Positions 40,592 through 49,825 of a stretch of DNA of 64,000 nucleotides are shown here, piece by piece; position 1 is the stretch's first letter; each line of letters starts with the position of its first letter. The DNA lies in NCBI RefSeq assembly GCF_039521745.1, contig NZ_BAAACT010000087.1; one strand, 5' to 3'. Below the pieces are notes generated by a model. That model had not been told where the DNA came from and did no database searches. It saw only the letters and a list, made by a program, of their open reading frames with translations. The DNA is from Faecalicatena contorta (GTDB taxonomy: Bacteria > Bacillota > Clostridia > Lachnospirales > Lachnospiraceae). The position numbers and the translations under genes are program-made.

Positions 40592-41233
40592 TCATTTTTT
40601 TGTATCAAACTGATTACCAGGCACAACCAGACGCTTACTGACTGCTGCCACCATCAGACGATTGCGGTTCGGATATCCGGTCTTCTCCAGCATACGGTTA
40701 ATATACGTCCGCACAGATGATTCTGCCACATGAAGACTGGCTGCGATCTCTGCATTCGTCTTGCCCTCACACAACAAACGCAGGGTTTCCATCTCTTGAT
40801 CCGACAAATTACAAGAAAGCACATTTCCAAGCTGTACCGTTGGCACACTGTCTGGCCAAAACTGCTTGCCCTGAAGGGTACCTTCGATCACGCCAATCAG
40901 ATCACTGGAAGGAGAATCCTTGTACCAGAAACTGTCCGCTCCTATTCTTCTTGCCCGGTCTAAGAAGCGTCCTTCTAACATTGAGGTGACCATCACAATT
41001 TTAATCCGAGGGTAGAACTTCTTGATTTCTTCTGCTGCTGTCAGGCCATCGGAGTCATTTTCCGTGCAAATATCCATCAAAATCAAATCGATATGCCCCT
41101 CACTACATCGAGCAAGTGCTGCATCTGCACGCGTTAATACACCTGCCACTTCACATTCACCACTTTTTTCCACACTAGAACACAAATACATACGGACAAG
41201 TGCCTGATCCTCAACAATTAGTATCTTTTTCAC
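40592..41233 (-). CDS. LuxR/NarL-family response regulator
   Basis: This 213-residue regulator has a receiver domain (acidic pair E8/D9, phospho-acceptor D54 in LILMDICTEND, Lys in FWYKDSPSSDL) and a LuxR-type helix-turn-helix (about 145-200, LSDQEMETLRLLCEGKTNAE, LHVAESSVRTYINRML). It starts with GTG at 41233 after AGGGG. It is encoded 24 bases after the kinase gene, so the kinase is its likely partner; likely targets include the cargo operon reading away from 40336. Confidence 0.88.
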   Translation of the reverse strand: MKKILIVEDQALVRMYLCSSVEKSGECEVAGVLTRADAALARCSEGHIDLILMDICTENDSDGLTAAEEIKKFYPRIKIVMVTSMLEGRFLDRARRIGADSFWYKDSPSSDLIGVIEGTLQGKQFWPDSVPTVQLGNVLSCNLSDQEMETLRLLCEGKTNAEIAASLHVAESSVRTYINRMLEKTGYPNRNRLMVAAVSKRLVVPGNQFDTKK

Positions 41234-41257
41234 AGCTCTTCATCCCCTTTCTAAGAG

Positions 41258-42202
41258 CTAATTCTTTGGTATATCTATTATCAAAGAAAACTTTGGCAAA
41301 CTCTGTACATTCATCGTACCTCCCGCTGCCTCTATCCGATGACGCAAATTGGTAAGACCTCCGCCTTCCATAATCGTTTGCTCCGGCTGCTTGCCATTAT
41401 TCCCTATCATCACCGTATAATTATCTGCATTGTTCCAAATATTTATCTCAAGTTCCGTTGCCTGTGCATACTGGATTGCATTATTCAGGCAGACTTGCAT
41501 CGCAACATACATCAAATCTGCCGCACTTTCCTTAGGCTCTTCTCCCTTCATCTGTACCATCACACCACTACTCTTTGCATCGTGAAACAGTTTTTCCTTT
41601 GCGGACAAAAGAGCCGCTTCCCGAAAGGCAATACTTTTTTCCCATTCCTGAAGCACCATTCCTGCATCCACCTCACCTAGATCTCCGGCAAGATACTGCT
41701 TTGTTACCGTAATGCTGGCAGCCAGACTATCGTGCATCGCAGATTTTGCAGCCAAAAGTTCCTTCTCCTTGGCAACCGCCTCAACATTTTCAGAAAGTTC
41801 ACGAAGCTTCTTTGCATCTTCGTCAAGCTTCCTATTATCATCTGCAAGCTGCACCAGTGCCCGATGTAATTCTGTAATATCAGCAGCTGTAAGCTGGGTA
41901 TAGACTTCTCCATACCGGTCTGTTACTTTCGTCCATTCAAATTGCCATACCGTCTTATCCGGGAAACGATACGTATCCTCCATATCCGAAAGCCTTACCA
42001 CGCCATCCGGTGGTGAGGCAAGCGCAATCTTCACCTCACCAAGATATTGCATATCACTTTGGAACAGATATTGACTCAGACGATACATCTGCCGATTGCA
42101 AAGCACAATTCCTCCAAGATTGTCAAAGAAGCATACTGCTGTCGGAAGCTGATCAAAGCTTTCTTTAATTGCATTCACTCGGAGCTTTTTCCATTTACCC
42201 AT
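41258..42202 (-). CDS. Soluble PAS-containing sensor histidine kinase
   Basis: This 314-residue protein has no membrane segment. An N-terminal PAS-like domain (about 12-110, LPTAVCFFDNLGGIVLCNRQ) is followed by a coiled coil (about 112-150), a phospho-acceptor H157 in KSAMHDSLAASI, and a HATPase domain with N box NNAIQYA, a GNNGK box and GGGLTNLRHRIE. This matches small HPK7-like kinases that pair with LuxR regulators. ATG at 42202 lies within the last bases of the 7TM gene (8-base overlap), suggesting it receives its signal from that protein. Confidence 0.82.
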   Translation of the reverse strand: MGKWKKLRVNAIKESFDQLPTAVCFFDNLGGIVLCNRQMYRLSQYLFQSDMQYLGEVKIALASPPDGVVRLSDMEDTYRFPDKTVWQFEWTKVTDRYGEVYTQLTAADITELHRALVQLADDNRKLDEDAKKLRELSENVEAVAKEKELLAAKSAMHDSLAASITVTKQYLAGDLGEVDAGMVLQEWEKSIAFREAALLSAKEKLFHDAKSSGVMVQMKGEEPKESAADLMYVAMQVCLNNAIQYAQATELEINIWNNADNYTVMIGNNGKQPEQTIMEGGGLTNLRHRIEAAGGTMNVQSLPKFSLIIDIPKN

Positions 42203-43820
42203 TGTCCCCGCCTCCAATCTGTGTTCGAATAAGCCATAACCCTTCCTCCATACAGGCTGTCACTTTCGAGGATACCACCTCCAAAAGATCACCCTCACAT
42301 TCCACAGAAAGGTTCATCTCCGTATCGGACAAAGAAAGAAAAAGCGAATGTAAACCACCTCTCGTCATTCCCACTACATCTTTCACCAGTTCCAGCAGAC
42401 GAGCGACTTCTGATGTCCGCATCGCCCTTGTTGTGAGATATGCTACCCCACATTCTGTTCCTCCTGCATTTAACGCACGCACAGCTTCATCAAAAGTCAG
42501 ACGAATCTCCTGTTGTGGCAGCATCTCGTATTCCTTGCCAAGGAAATACAGATTCGCACTTCGCTTAATATATGTACCAATCAGCATGATTTCCTTCATA
42601 TAAGCCCGTAGTTCATCTGCATCAGCATCCTTATACAATGCAAGTAATTCACATATCCGGTCGGTCTGTTTTCCATGCTTTGCTTCCAGCTCATCATAAA
42701 TACGATTCTTCTCAGCCAGCTCATGTAACTGCTTCTCTATCAAATAAGCATCGTACAGTTTCTTTTTATTTTCTTCCATTTTGACCTTATTGGCATTCAA
42801 GTGGCTGCGAAGTTCTGTCAATTGACGGATATTATCCCCCCAGACAGTATAACCAATCTTGATTGGCGCTGAAGAAATACGCATTCCCTCTGAACTGATG
42901 ATCGTTTGTCCATCCTGCGGACAGACCATGTCCTCTCTTGCCGTCTTAGAGCGGAGCAGCACGCGACCATTCTGGTCAACAATACAGGACACCAGTGTCG
43001 TTGCCTGAAATAACCCGACATACCCCGTATTGGACTGTATCATCCTGCAATGGATACAGCTTTCATAAATCGCTGCATACAACAGACAAAACATCACATT
43101 CATATCACCAAACATAAAACGTACCTTTGGGAAATCCACCAGATACAGCAATCCGTACAATAACATGACACAGCCTAGGATAAATGGCATCATTCGCTTT
43201 CTGCCAATTTCCGGAACACGACTTTGCCGTAATAAATGAATGATGGTAAACAACATGCAAACAACCATCCATCCCAGACACGCAAAATATAGCAGGCGAT
43301 GAGAATATACCTTGTTATCAGGCACTCCCGGAATCCCGCTTTTGAAGACAAATACCCGTTGATGCAGGTCATTTGTAATCACTGCCAGAAATAACAGCGC
43401 AGGAATCACTGCCAGTATCTGACTCTTCGCAGGCAGCCGGTAAGACTCAGGCTTCCCCATATACATAGCAACATACACCCCAAGGAGCGGAATAAACAGC
43501 ATGGGAAGGTAATACAGATACCACAGATAACGCGCTACCGTCAGATTAGTAACGATCTCATATTTAAATGTCCGAAAAATCATCCATATCAGTATCAAGG
43601 CTGCCATCAGACGCAGACAATGCAATACTGGCTTCTGAATGATACGCTGATCCAGGGAATATCCCCACAGGACAAACAACAACAGATATAATGCAGCACG
43701 TACATAACTTGGATTGCTTCCGCCAATGTCATACATAGCAAGAAACCGGCAAGCATATGCTACTGCAATAATCCCAAAAACAAGAATCATCAAGCATAAT
43801 TGTCTGGTGTTTCGTTTCAC
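42195..43820 (-). CDS. 7TM sensor protein with kinase-like C-terminal part
   Basis: This 541-residue membrane protein has about seven transmembrane segments in residues 8-265, as in the 7TM sensor region of some histidine kinases. A PAS-like stretch follows (VSCIVDQNGRVLLRSKTARE), then a coiled coil (about 340-400) and a C-terminal domain that lacks a clear H box and N/G boxes. It is probably the signal input for the soluble kinase it overlaps. It starts with GTG at 43820 preceded by GAGGG. A promoter at 43978-44006 drives the operon. Confidence 0.72.
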   Translation of the reverse strand: MKRNTRQLCLMILVFGIIAVAYACRFLAMYDIGGSNPSYVRAALYLLLFVLWGYSLDQRIIQKPVLHCLRLMAALILIWMIFRTFKYEIVTNLTVARYLWYLYYLPMLFIPLLGVYVAMYMGKPESYRLPAKSQILAVIPALLFLAVITNDLHQRVFVFKSGIPGVPDNKVYSHRLLYFACLGWMVVCMLFTIIHLLRQSRVPEIGRKRMMPFILGCVMLLYGLLYLVDFPKVRFMFGDMNVMFCLLYAAIYESCIHCRMIQSNTGYVGLFQATTLVSCIVDQNGRVLLRSKTAREDMVCPQDGQTIISSEGMRISSAPIKIGYTVWGDNIRQLTELRSHLNANKVKMEENKKKLYDAYLIEKQLHELAEKNRIYDELEAKHGKQTDRICELLALYKDADADELRAYMKEIMLIGTYIKRSANLYFLGKEYEMLPQQEIRLTFDEAVRALNAGGTECGVAYLTTRAMRTSEVARLLELVKDVVGMTRGGLHSLFLSLSDTEMNLSVECEGDLLEVVSSKVTACMEEGLWLIRTQIGGGDNG

Positions 43821-43977
43821 GTAATGAAGCCCTCGCTTTCTCTTGGACTCTCAGTTCCAAGTTCTCTTCTTATTCCAATCTCTTCGGAATACCTCGCTCT
43901 TCCTGCTGCAAGATGCGCATCATACAACACATGACACCTTTCTACTGTGCATCTGAAGCAATCTCGTATCTAAAATA

Positions 43978-44006
43978 ATTATAATATACCCCACTTTTTT
44001 CCGCAA
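43978..44006 (-). promoter_or_regulatory. Promoter of the 7TM sensor operon
   Basis: TTGCGG (44001-44006), 17 bases, TATAAT (43978-43983) on the minus strand. The leader would be about 150 bases. The rest of 43821-44284 shows no gene on either strand that I can support. Confidence 0.65.
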
Positions 44007-44284
44007 CGCATTCACAACAATTCATGATTTTCAAACCAGTGGACAATCTTGTAAGGCATGGTGCCAGGAAAATCAAATCCCTGTTTTTACAATAGGATAC
44101 TGGATGCGCAGATTATGAAATACTGGAAGCTCTTGTGAAACAGACGGATTTATGCTATAATTTAATTTGAAAAGATATGCCCAATCCTACTGATATCAAT
44201 GTCATGGAGGGAGCTAAAGCAGTCAGGGAAAATGGCTGTATTAAAACACAAAAAGGACGCAGGATTACTCCCACGCCCAAATTA

Positions 44285-44419
44285 CTATCTAGCTTTATCT
44301 GTCCTTACCATTGGCACTTCTTTCGCTGCTTCAACCTTCATATCTGCACCGCCTCTTGCTTCAAATGCATCCGCATTGTACTGATACTCATATGCTTCAG
44401 CAACCATTGGAGCATACAC
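44285..44419 (-). pseudogene. Short open frame or gene remnant downstream of the YodL gene
   Basis: The minus frame ends KVEAAKEVPMVRTDKAR and contains VYAPMVAEAYEYQYNADAF, with natural-looking composition. A GTG at 44419 could start it (44 residues), but there is no suitable Shine-Dalgarno and the frame upstream is soon closed. It may be the tail of a lost gene. Confidence 0.3.
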
Positions 44420-44482
44420 AATCTCTGCGTTGACTTTCTTTCCACCTTATTCCTCGTGCTCTCCTTATGCTTTTTGTTGGCT

Positions 44483-46555
44483 TTACATTACGCCCCGATC
44501 AGCTCCTCTCTCCGGCTTATCTTTTCCCTGTTTTTCTTGAATTTTCCTCTTATTGATTTCCAGTCTTTTATGAATGGAAGGCTTCTTTGCTTTCGCAGCC
44601 ACTTTCTTATCTTCTGTCCACATAATCAAAGCCTCTTTCCCAGCAGTCTTCGTATTTTTCACTTTCGTCTCTGCGGTTGCTCTTTCTCTTCCTGTCAAAA
44701 CGTCCTGTTTTTCTGCAATCTGCTGTTCTCTCCTCTCCTGCACACCTTTTTCTTCTAGACTACAAAAGCTCTGCAAATACGGCAATACATGATTCTGCAT
44801 ATCTGTCAGATCTTCCATATACTTCTGATACTCTTCATTACCTTTTCCTTGCTGATAACTGATCCAGCTTTCATCTGTCAATTTCATTTCATTCTGCATT
44901 TTTAATTGACTGATAATGCCGCCGTTTCCGGTACCAATATCCATCTTGCCTTGAAAATGATGCAGCATCTTGTCGCCCTTCTCAGCATAATATACTGTAA
45001 AAAACATCTGTGCCGTCATTTTGGGTTCGTTGGTGTTTGGATCACGATCAGCATGCCAGGCTTTGTCCTGTTCTACGGTTTTGGAATCCAAATCAGATAA
45101 CTTCTGGCATCTTGGATTTCCCAGCTCACTTTTCTCACAATAATTCACATACACCATCGGTTCCATATCTTTTGGAAGTTCCGGTTCATAGGCTTTCAGT
45201 CTTTCAATCAATACGCCTGCACGAACTGACTGGTCACATTCTTCGTCTACGATATCCTTCAGATACGAAATATAGGAATGAATATTTCTACTTCGCAAAT
45301 CCAGCATTACTTCCTGTACCGTATTTTCTCCCGTCTCCACATTATCTCGATACTCATACGGATCAAAAACTTCTGCAATCTCATCCAGTGCCTCTGCTAA
45401 CTGTTCTGTGGTCATCTTCTCTGGATACATTGCTTCTCGGACATCCCGCATCGGAACGTACTTATAGTCCGGTAATGCTTCATGAATTTTCTCAATTCCT
45501 TCCCTTATCAGTGCAAGTTCTCCATAAAATCGAACATCGTCCATCAGATTTCCAAGTACTGTATTTCCTTTTACAATTGCAAATTCAGCGTCATCGTAGT
45601 AACTGTCTTCCGGATCACGATAAATAATTCCCATTGAGCATCCAAGATACGCAGTTTCTGAATTCTCCCTATATTTTTCATAGACTGCAGCTATCTGATT
45701 AACATCGGTACTTTTTTCATAAGCCCCCATATCATGAAACTCATCGCATTCTGTGGCGAAATATTCCAGATATGGTTCTTTCTTCGGTGGCATATTGTTG
45801 AGGACGTTATCAATCATGTTATAATTTGCCTCTTCCAGTTCCTCCACCTTTGCCAATGGCTTATATTCGCCCTGGCTTTTCTGAATCTCTGCCATTACAA
45901 CCTCATCCATTTCTTCTACTTTCTCCATCAACTGATCATAATCTCCACGGATGCGTTCTCCATTCCAGCCTTCGTCTTCCAGAAGTTCCTCTGCAACTTC
46001 TTCAATAGAAATTTCATCATTCTCATAAACGCCACCATCCATCAGACGGAAATCTTCATCGTAAAACGAATAATCATATCCTTCTTCTGTTCTCTGAATA
46101 GCAAAGTAACGTTCTCCTACCTCATATGCCAGTTCACTAAGAACCTGTTCTTCCAGATTCAGGAAAGAATCAAGCTGTTCAAAACTGATACTGTCTACAA
46201 AATAGGCAGTTACCTTTTCCCCGTCATTCAAAACTATGATATCACTGACAGACAGGGAATGCCCACGGAAGTCTTCCGGTCTGTCAATGTTGAACTTTTC
46301 AAAAATATCATCCAGTGACATATTTCCTGATAATTCACCAACATAGACCAGCTTATAATCTTCTTTTTTTATCTGCATACCATGACTTTCAATAAAATTC
46401 ATGTTTCCAAACACATAGGCTGTCACTGCAGAATCATCTCTGATCTGATAGATTCCAAATACCGGCTTTATTCCAATCAGTAGATCTGCTTCTTTTAGTG
46501 ACTGCTGTTGCTGATATTTCTTCATCTTCCACTCTTGGTTCTTCATACCATACAA
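44483..46555 (-). CDS. Large YodL/DUF4316-type ICE protein
   Basis: This 690-residue protein is typical of Tn1549-like elements. It has an N-terminal YodL domain (about 20-125, FGIYQIRDDSAVTAYVFGNM), an acidic middle, a DUF4316 motif (EEANYNMIDNVLNNMPPKKE, near 245) and LPD-like domains used by large conjugative polyproteins (LGCSMGIIYRDPEDSYYDDA, MTAQMFFTVYYAEKGDKMLH). The tail is Lys/Arg rich. The DUF4316 motif also occurs in the protein at 48955, so they share a domain. The start is uncertain (TTG 46555 or ATG 46546). The role in transfer is unknown. Confidence 0.7.
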   Translation of the reverse strand: MYGMKNQEWKMKKYQQQQSLKEADLLIGIKPVFGIYQIRDDSAVTAYVFGNMNFIESHGMQIKKEDYKLVYVGELSGNMSLDDIFEKFNIDRPEDFRGHSLSVSDIIVLNDGEKVTAYFVDSISFEQLDSFLNLEEQVLSELAYEVGERYFAIQRTEEGYDYSFYDEDFRLMDGGVYENDEISIEEVAEELLEDEGWNGERIRGDYDQLMEKVEEMDEVVMAEIQKSQGEYKPLAKVEELEEANYNMIDNVLNNMPPKKEPYLEYFATECDEFHDMGAYEKSTDVNQIAAVYEKYRENSETAYLGCSMGIIYRDPEDSYYDDAEFAIVKGNTVLGNLMDDVRFYGELALIREGIEKIHEALPDYKYVPMRDVREAMYPEKMTTEQLAEALDEIAEVFDPYEYRDNVETGENTVQEVMLDLRSRNIHSYISYLKDIVDEECDQSVRAGVLIERLKAYEPELPKDMEPMVYVNYCEKSELGNPRCQKLSDLDSKTVEQDKAWHADRDPNTNEPKMTAQMFFTVYYAEKGDKMLHHFQGKMDIGTGNGGIISQLKMQNEMKLTDESWISYQQGKGNEEYQKYMEDLTDMQNHVLPYLQSFCSLEEKGVQERREQQIAEKQDVLTGRERATAETKVKNTKTAGKEALIMWTEDKKVAAKAKKPSIHKRLEINKRKIQEKQGKDKPERGADRGVM

Positions 46556-46634
46556 GCCATCATGATTCTTTAATTATTTCTTGAAATTAGTTGTATAAGA
46601 CCTACATAACGTTTCTACCTATAGAGGGATTTAC

Positions 46635-46832
46635 TTTTAGGGCAAGATGCGCCCTTGAGTAACTCTAATTTCCTTTTGGAAATCAGGCTACCCGGCAATC
46701 TTGATGGGGATTTCGCTCCCCATTCCCTCGAACTTGTATCAATCAACAGATTTTTAATGGCTTACTACTTTCGTAGACGCAGCTTTTCGTCTATATCTGC
46801 AGAGCAGCCATGCCGGAAAGGAGAATACTATT
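46635..46832 (+). other. Candidate oriT region upstream of mobC
   Basis: This non-coding stretch lies between divergent genes and directly ahead of mobC and the relaxase. It contains AGGGC-AAGATGC-GCCCT (about 46638-46654), a small hairpin typical of nic regions, followed by TTGAGTAACTCT, and further inverted pairs such as TTTCCTTTTGGAAA (about 46670-46683) and GGGGATTTCGCTCCCC (46708-46723). Position is the main argument. Confidence 0.45.
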
Positions 46833-47225
46833 TTGAAAAGAGGACGACATCAAAAAGCGGAAAAAAGAACTAACTGTATCATGGTTAGACTAACTGATTC
46901 AGAACTTGCGATTGTATCTGAACAAGCAAATCAGCTAAAACAACCACTCGCTGTATATGTTAGAGAGAACATATTATACTCTGCTTCTCCTGAAAAAACT
47001 TCTATTCATTTTGATTTAAGTGAATTTAGACCAGTAGTTACCGAATTCAGTCGGATTGGAAATAATTTAAACCAGATTGCTAAATATTACAATAGCGGCG
47101 GTATCAAATCTCAAGAAATGGAATCCGAAATCAGAAGATGTATCAAACAATTATTTCAGCTACGTGAAGACCTAATGAAATTGGAGGGGAAAATCAATGG
47201 CAGTATTAAAGCATACCTCAAGTAA
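46833..47225 (+). CDS. mobC: MobC-family mobilisation accessory protein
   Basis: MobC helps the relaxase melt and nick oriT. The 130-residue protein has an N-terminal ribbon-helix-helix-like part (NCIMVRLTDSELAIVSEQAN) and the MobC core EFSRIGNNLNQIAKYYNSGG. The start is TTG at 46833, about ten bases after GGAAAGGAG. It overlaps the relaxase gene by 29 bases, so the pair is coupled. The two plus-strand genes are nested between minus-strand ICE genes. Confidence 0.88.
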   Translation: MKRGRHQKAEKRTNCIMVRLTDSELAIVSEQANQLKQPLAVYVRENILYSASPEKTSIHFDLSEFRPVVTEFSRIGNNLNQIAKYYNSGGIKSQEMESEIRRCIKQLFQLREDLMKLEGKINGSIKAYLK

Positions 47226-48777
47226 GAACACCAATTACACAGACATTATTAATTATATGCTTTTCAAATATGATGAAACAATGGATAAACCTATTTTAGA
47301 TGACCTTGGATATCCCATAATGAGAGATGAGTATTATATTGATGGAATCAATTGCGATCCAATGACCTTTGATTTTGAGTGTAAGCGACTCAACACAAAA
47401 TATAAAAAGAATCAAACCTACAAAGAAGTAAAAACTCATCAATATATTATTAGCTTTGATCCAAAAGATGTCACAGAACATGGACTCACCGGAGAACGTG
47501 CCCATGCTCTTGGACTGGAATATGCAAAAAAGAATTTTCCGGGACATCAAATTTTAGTCGCAACTCACACTGACGGAAACAACAACAGTGGGAATATTCA
47601 TGTCCACATTGTACTGAATAGTTTAAGAAAATATGATGTCCCTGTACAACCTTTCATGGAACGAGATTGTGACCATAAAGCTGGCTACAAATATCATCAA
47701 ACAAATCAATTGCTGCAATATCTAAAAATGGATCTCATGGAATTATGCGAAAGGGAAGGATTAAATCAAGTAGACCTCCTTCCTCCAATTACAAATAAAA
47801 TCTCTCATGCCGAATCCAAAGCCACACAAAAAGGCCAACGCAAACTAGATGAAATTAATCAGCAAATCATAAAGGATGGACTCACTCCTGCCAAGACAAA
47901 ATATCAGACACAAAAGCAATATATCAAAGATGCAATCCTTGATATTGCAAATAGTTCAGATGCAATTGAAGAATTTAAAACACTGCTTCGAGATAAATAT
48001 AAAATTCACATACATGATAATAGAGGGCGTTTCAGCTATCTGCACCCCGAACGAGAAAAACCGATCAGTGAACGGGCTCTTGGAACTGCATACTCAAAAA
48101 AAGTGATTCTTTCCTTAATCGAAAAGAATCAAAATACACGCATTGAACCAATATATAAAACAGATCCGATTGCAATATTTACTTACCCTTCAGATCTACG
48201 TCTTGTAATCGATTTACAGAATTGTATAAAGGCTCAACAAAACACACGATATGCCCAAAAAGTAAAAATCAGCAACTTGCAACAAATGGCTAACACACTT
48301 ATCTTCCTACAAGAAAATCAGATTAATTCTTTGAATCAGTTACAATCAAACTATACCGCTTTATCCCAAAGCATAGAAATCTTATCGGAACAAAAAGAAG
48401 AATTGAACAATGAAATCACTAGATTAAGTGAAGAAATCCATTATCTCGGTCAGTATTATGCAAACAAAAAATACTTTTCAGCCATGTTAAAAGCAGACAA
48501 TAAAACGTCATACCGTAATCTCCATCATGATAAAATTGAAAAGTATGAAGAAGCTCGACGCTTTCTTAAGTCAGAGTTTGCCAGCCAAGGTATTAACTTT
48601 CCCTCTCTCGATTCCATAAAAGAAAAACAGAAAAAAGCTTTCGTTAATTCTAAAAAACTGAATCGACAAATTCACCAGTGTTATCAACAAAAACAACAAT
48701 TTTCTATTGTTTTAGAAAATACGCAATCTCTCTTATCAAAACAACAGCAAAAAGAAAAAAACAATATAATTTTTTAA
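47197..48777 (+). CDS. MobP-type relaxase/mobilisation nuclease
   Basis: The relaxase nicks oriT and pilots the single strand into the recipient. The 526-residue protein has an N-terminal HUH endonuclease domain with a tyrosine in NTNYTDIINYM (near 15), THQYIISFDPKDVTEHGLTG, and the metal motif GNIHVHIVLNS. The C-terminal half is coiled coil (about 355-440) and Gln/Lys rich. The start at 47197 (GGAGGG upstream) overlaps mobC. It is intact, unlike the relaxase remnant at 28657, and should serve the ICE or a nested mobilisable unit. Confidence 0.88.
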   Translation: MAVLKHTSSKNTNYTDIINYMLFKYDETMDKPILDDLGYPIMRDEYYIDGINCDPMTFDFECKRLNTKYKKNQTYKEVKTHQYIISFDPKDVTEHGLTGERAHALGLEYAKKNFPGHQILVATHTDGNNNSGNIHVHIVLNSLRKYDVPVQPFMERDCDHKAGYKYHQTNQLLQYLKMDLMELCEREGLNQVDLLPPITNKISHAESKATQKGQRKLDEINQQIIKDGLTPAKTKYQTQKQYIKDAILDIANSSDAIEEFKTLLRDKYKIHIHDNRGRFSYLHPEREKPISERALGTAYSKKVILSLIEKNQNTRIEPIYKTDPIAIFTYPSDLRLVIDLQNCIKAQQNTRYAQKVKISNLQQMANTLIFLQENQINSLNQLQSNYTALSQSIEILSEQKEELNNEITRLSEEIHYLGQYYANKKYFSAMLKADNKTSYRNLHHDKIEKYEEARRFLKSEFASQGINFPSLDSIKEKQKKAFVNSKKLNRQIHQCYQQKQQFSIVLENTQSLLSKQQQKEKNNIIF

Positions 48778-48796
48778 TTACAAAACTTATAACAAC

Positions 48797-48821
48797 AAGC
48801 CTAGATTCCCACTCTGGGCTT
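48797..48821 (+). terminator. Terminator after the relaxase gene
   Basis: AAGCCTAGA pairs with TCTGGGCTT (one G-T pair) around a seven-base loop, followed by a weak TATTAT tail. Confidence 0.5.
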
Positions 48822-48919
48822 ATTATAATACAAGCAACATTTCATCCTTATTTTTATCACTACTCTATAACTCTATCTGTTCAATAAAAGCACCTCTTTA
48901 TTACGCCAAAAAAACAAAA

Positions 48920-48947
48920 AAGAGTATGAGACACATCCCACACTCTT
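48920..48947 (-). terminator. Terminator of the leftward conjugation operon
   Basis: On the minus strand AAGAGTGTGGG pairs with CTCATACTCTT (two G-T pairs), followed by TTTTTGTTTTTTTGG. It lies eight bases after the stop of the gene at 48955, ending transcripts from the right side. Confidence 0.75.
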
Positions 48948-48954
48948 CTAAATT

Positions 48955-49812
48955 CTATTTTCTATTCAGTTCCATCTCTGCCCCAACATACTGCCTTGGC
49001 ATTGGCTTTCCTAATTTCTTCGCTACCTCACAACGATGCTGATACAATCTAAATAGCACAGATTGTTTTTTCTTCGAATTTCCAGCTTCTTTTTTCGGTA
49101 GCAGGTTATTCATTCGACCATCAATCATATTATAATTTTGTTCTTCCGCCATTTCAGCTGAACGAAGGTATTCCCCATTTACAAAGAACTTCTGATACAT
49201 CAGAAAACGATCATTTCTCTCTGTATTCATCTTTTCTTTCCTTTTTTGTTCCTCACCAAAGGCCCGCACTGCCGTTTTAATCTTTTCAAGACTTTCAGAA
49301 TCAAAGGAACCATTACATTCTTTCATTATCACTTGTCCATACTGATTCAACAACATCGGCATTGTATACGCTCCATACATCTGATTCTCCATCAAGAAGT
49401 ACTGCTTTCCGTCAAAAATGATATAGTCTACAGTTCTCCACTTCCCCTTATACGGTGAAATCTCATAATCCGTTGTATCTGACTTAACTGCTGCATCAGA
49501 ATCTACGAAACAGATAAAACCTGACAATCGAATCAGTTCCTCCGAATCTACATAACTACAGGTCACAAGTCCCTCTTTGTTTATGACAAGCACATCTCCA
49601 ACCTCCAATTTCTTTCCCGGTTCAATCTGCTTTTCCAAATCCTTTCGCAGCTGATATGTCTTTTTATTATCTTCTAGCAATCCGAAATAGATCTGCTCAT
49701 AATTCTCTGCCTTTACCTCCTGAACTAATTCCCCTAATTCATTATAAGGCATGTGTTTTAATTTCTTTCCAATCTCCGTATCCTTCACTCTATAGATTAC
49801 ATATTGATTCAT
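48955..49812 (-). CDS. YodL/DUF4316-domain ICE protein
   Basis: This 285-residue protein has a YodL-like N-terminal domain (MNQYVIYRVKDTEIGKKL, LLEDNKKTYQLRKDLEKQ), a beta domain (RTVDYIIFDGKQYFLMENQM) and a C-terminal DUF4316 motif EEQNYNMIDGRMNNLLPKKE shared with the large protein at 44483. I chose ATG at 49812, nine bases after AAGGAG. It is the last gene of the conjugation operon. No enzymatic motif is visible. Confidence 0.72.
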   Translation of the reverse strand: MNQYVIYRVKDTEIGKKLKHMPYNELGELVQEVKAENYEQIYFGLLEDNKKTYQLRKDLEKQIEPGKKLEVGDVLVINKEGLVTCSYVDSEELIRLSGFICFVDSDAAVKSDTTDYEISPYKGKWRTVDYIIFDGKQYFLMENQMYGAYTMPMLLNQYGQVIMKECNGSFDSESLEKIKTAVRAFGEEQKRKEKMNTERNDRFLMYQKFFVNGEYLRSAEMAEEQNYNMIDGRMNNLLPKKEAGNSKKKQSVLFRLYQHRCEVAKKLGKPMPRQYVGAEMELNRK

Positions 49813-49825
49813 TCTCATTTACTCC

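Noticed and set aside
44177..44758. Plus-strand frame of 193 codons with hydrophobic content
   Set aside because: Its latter part is antisense to the YodL gene, it has no family resemblance, and its upstream signals are weak. The opening MAVLKHKKD echoes the relaxase start by chance.
45010..46318. Long plus-strand frames (205 and 194 codons) opposite the YodL gene
   Set aside because: Antisense shadows in a gene with biased codon use; no start signals or recognised domains.
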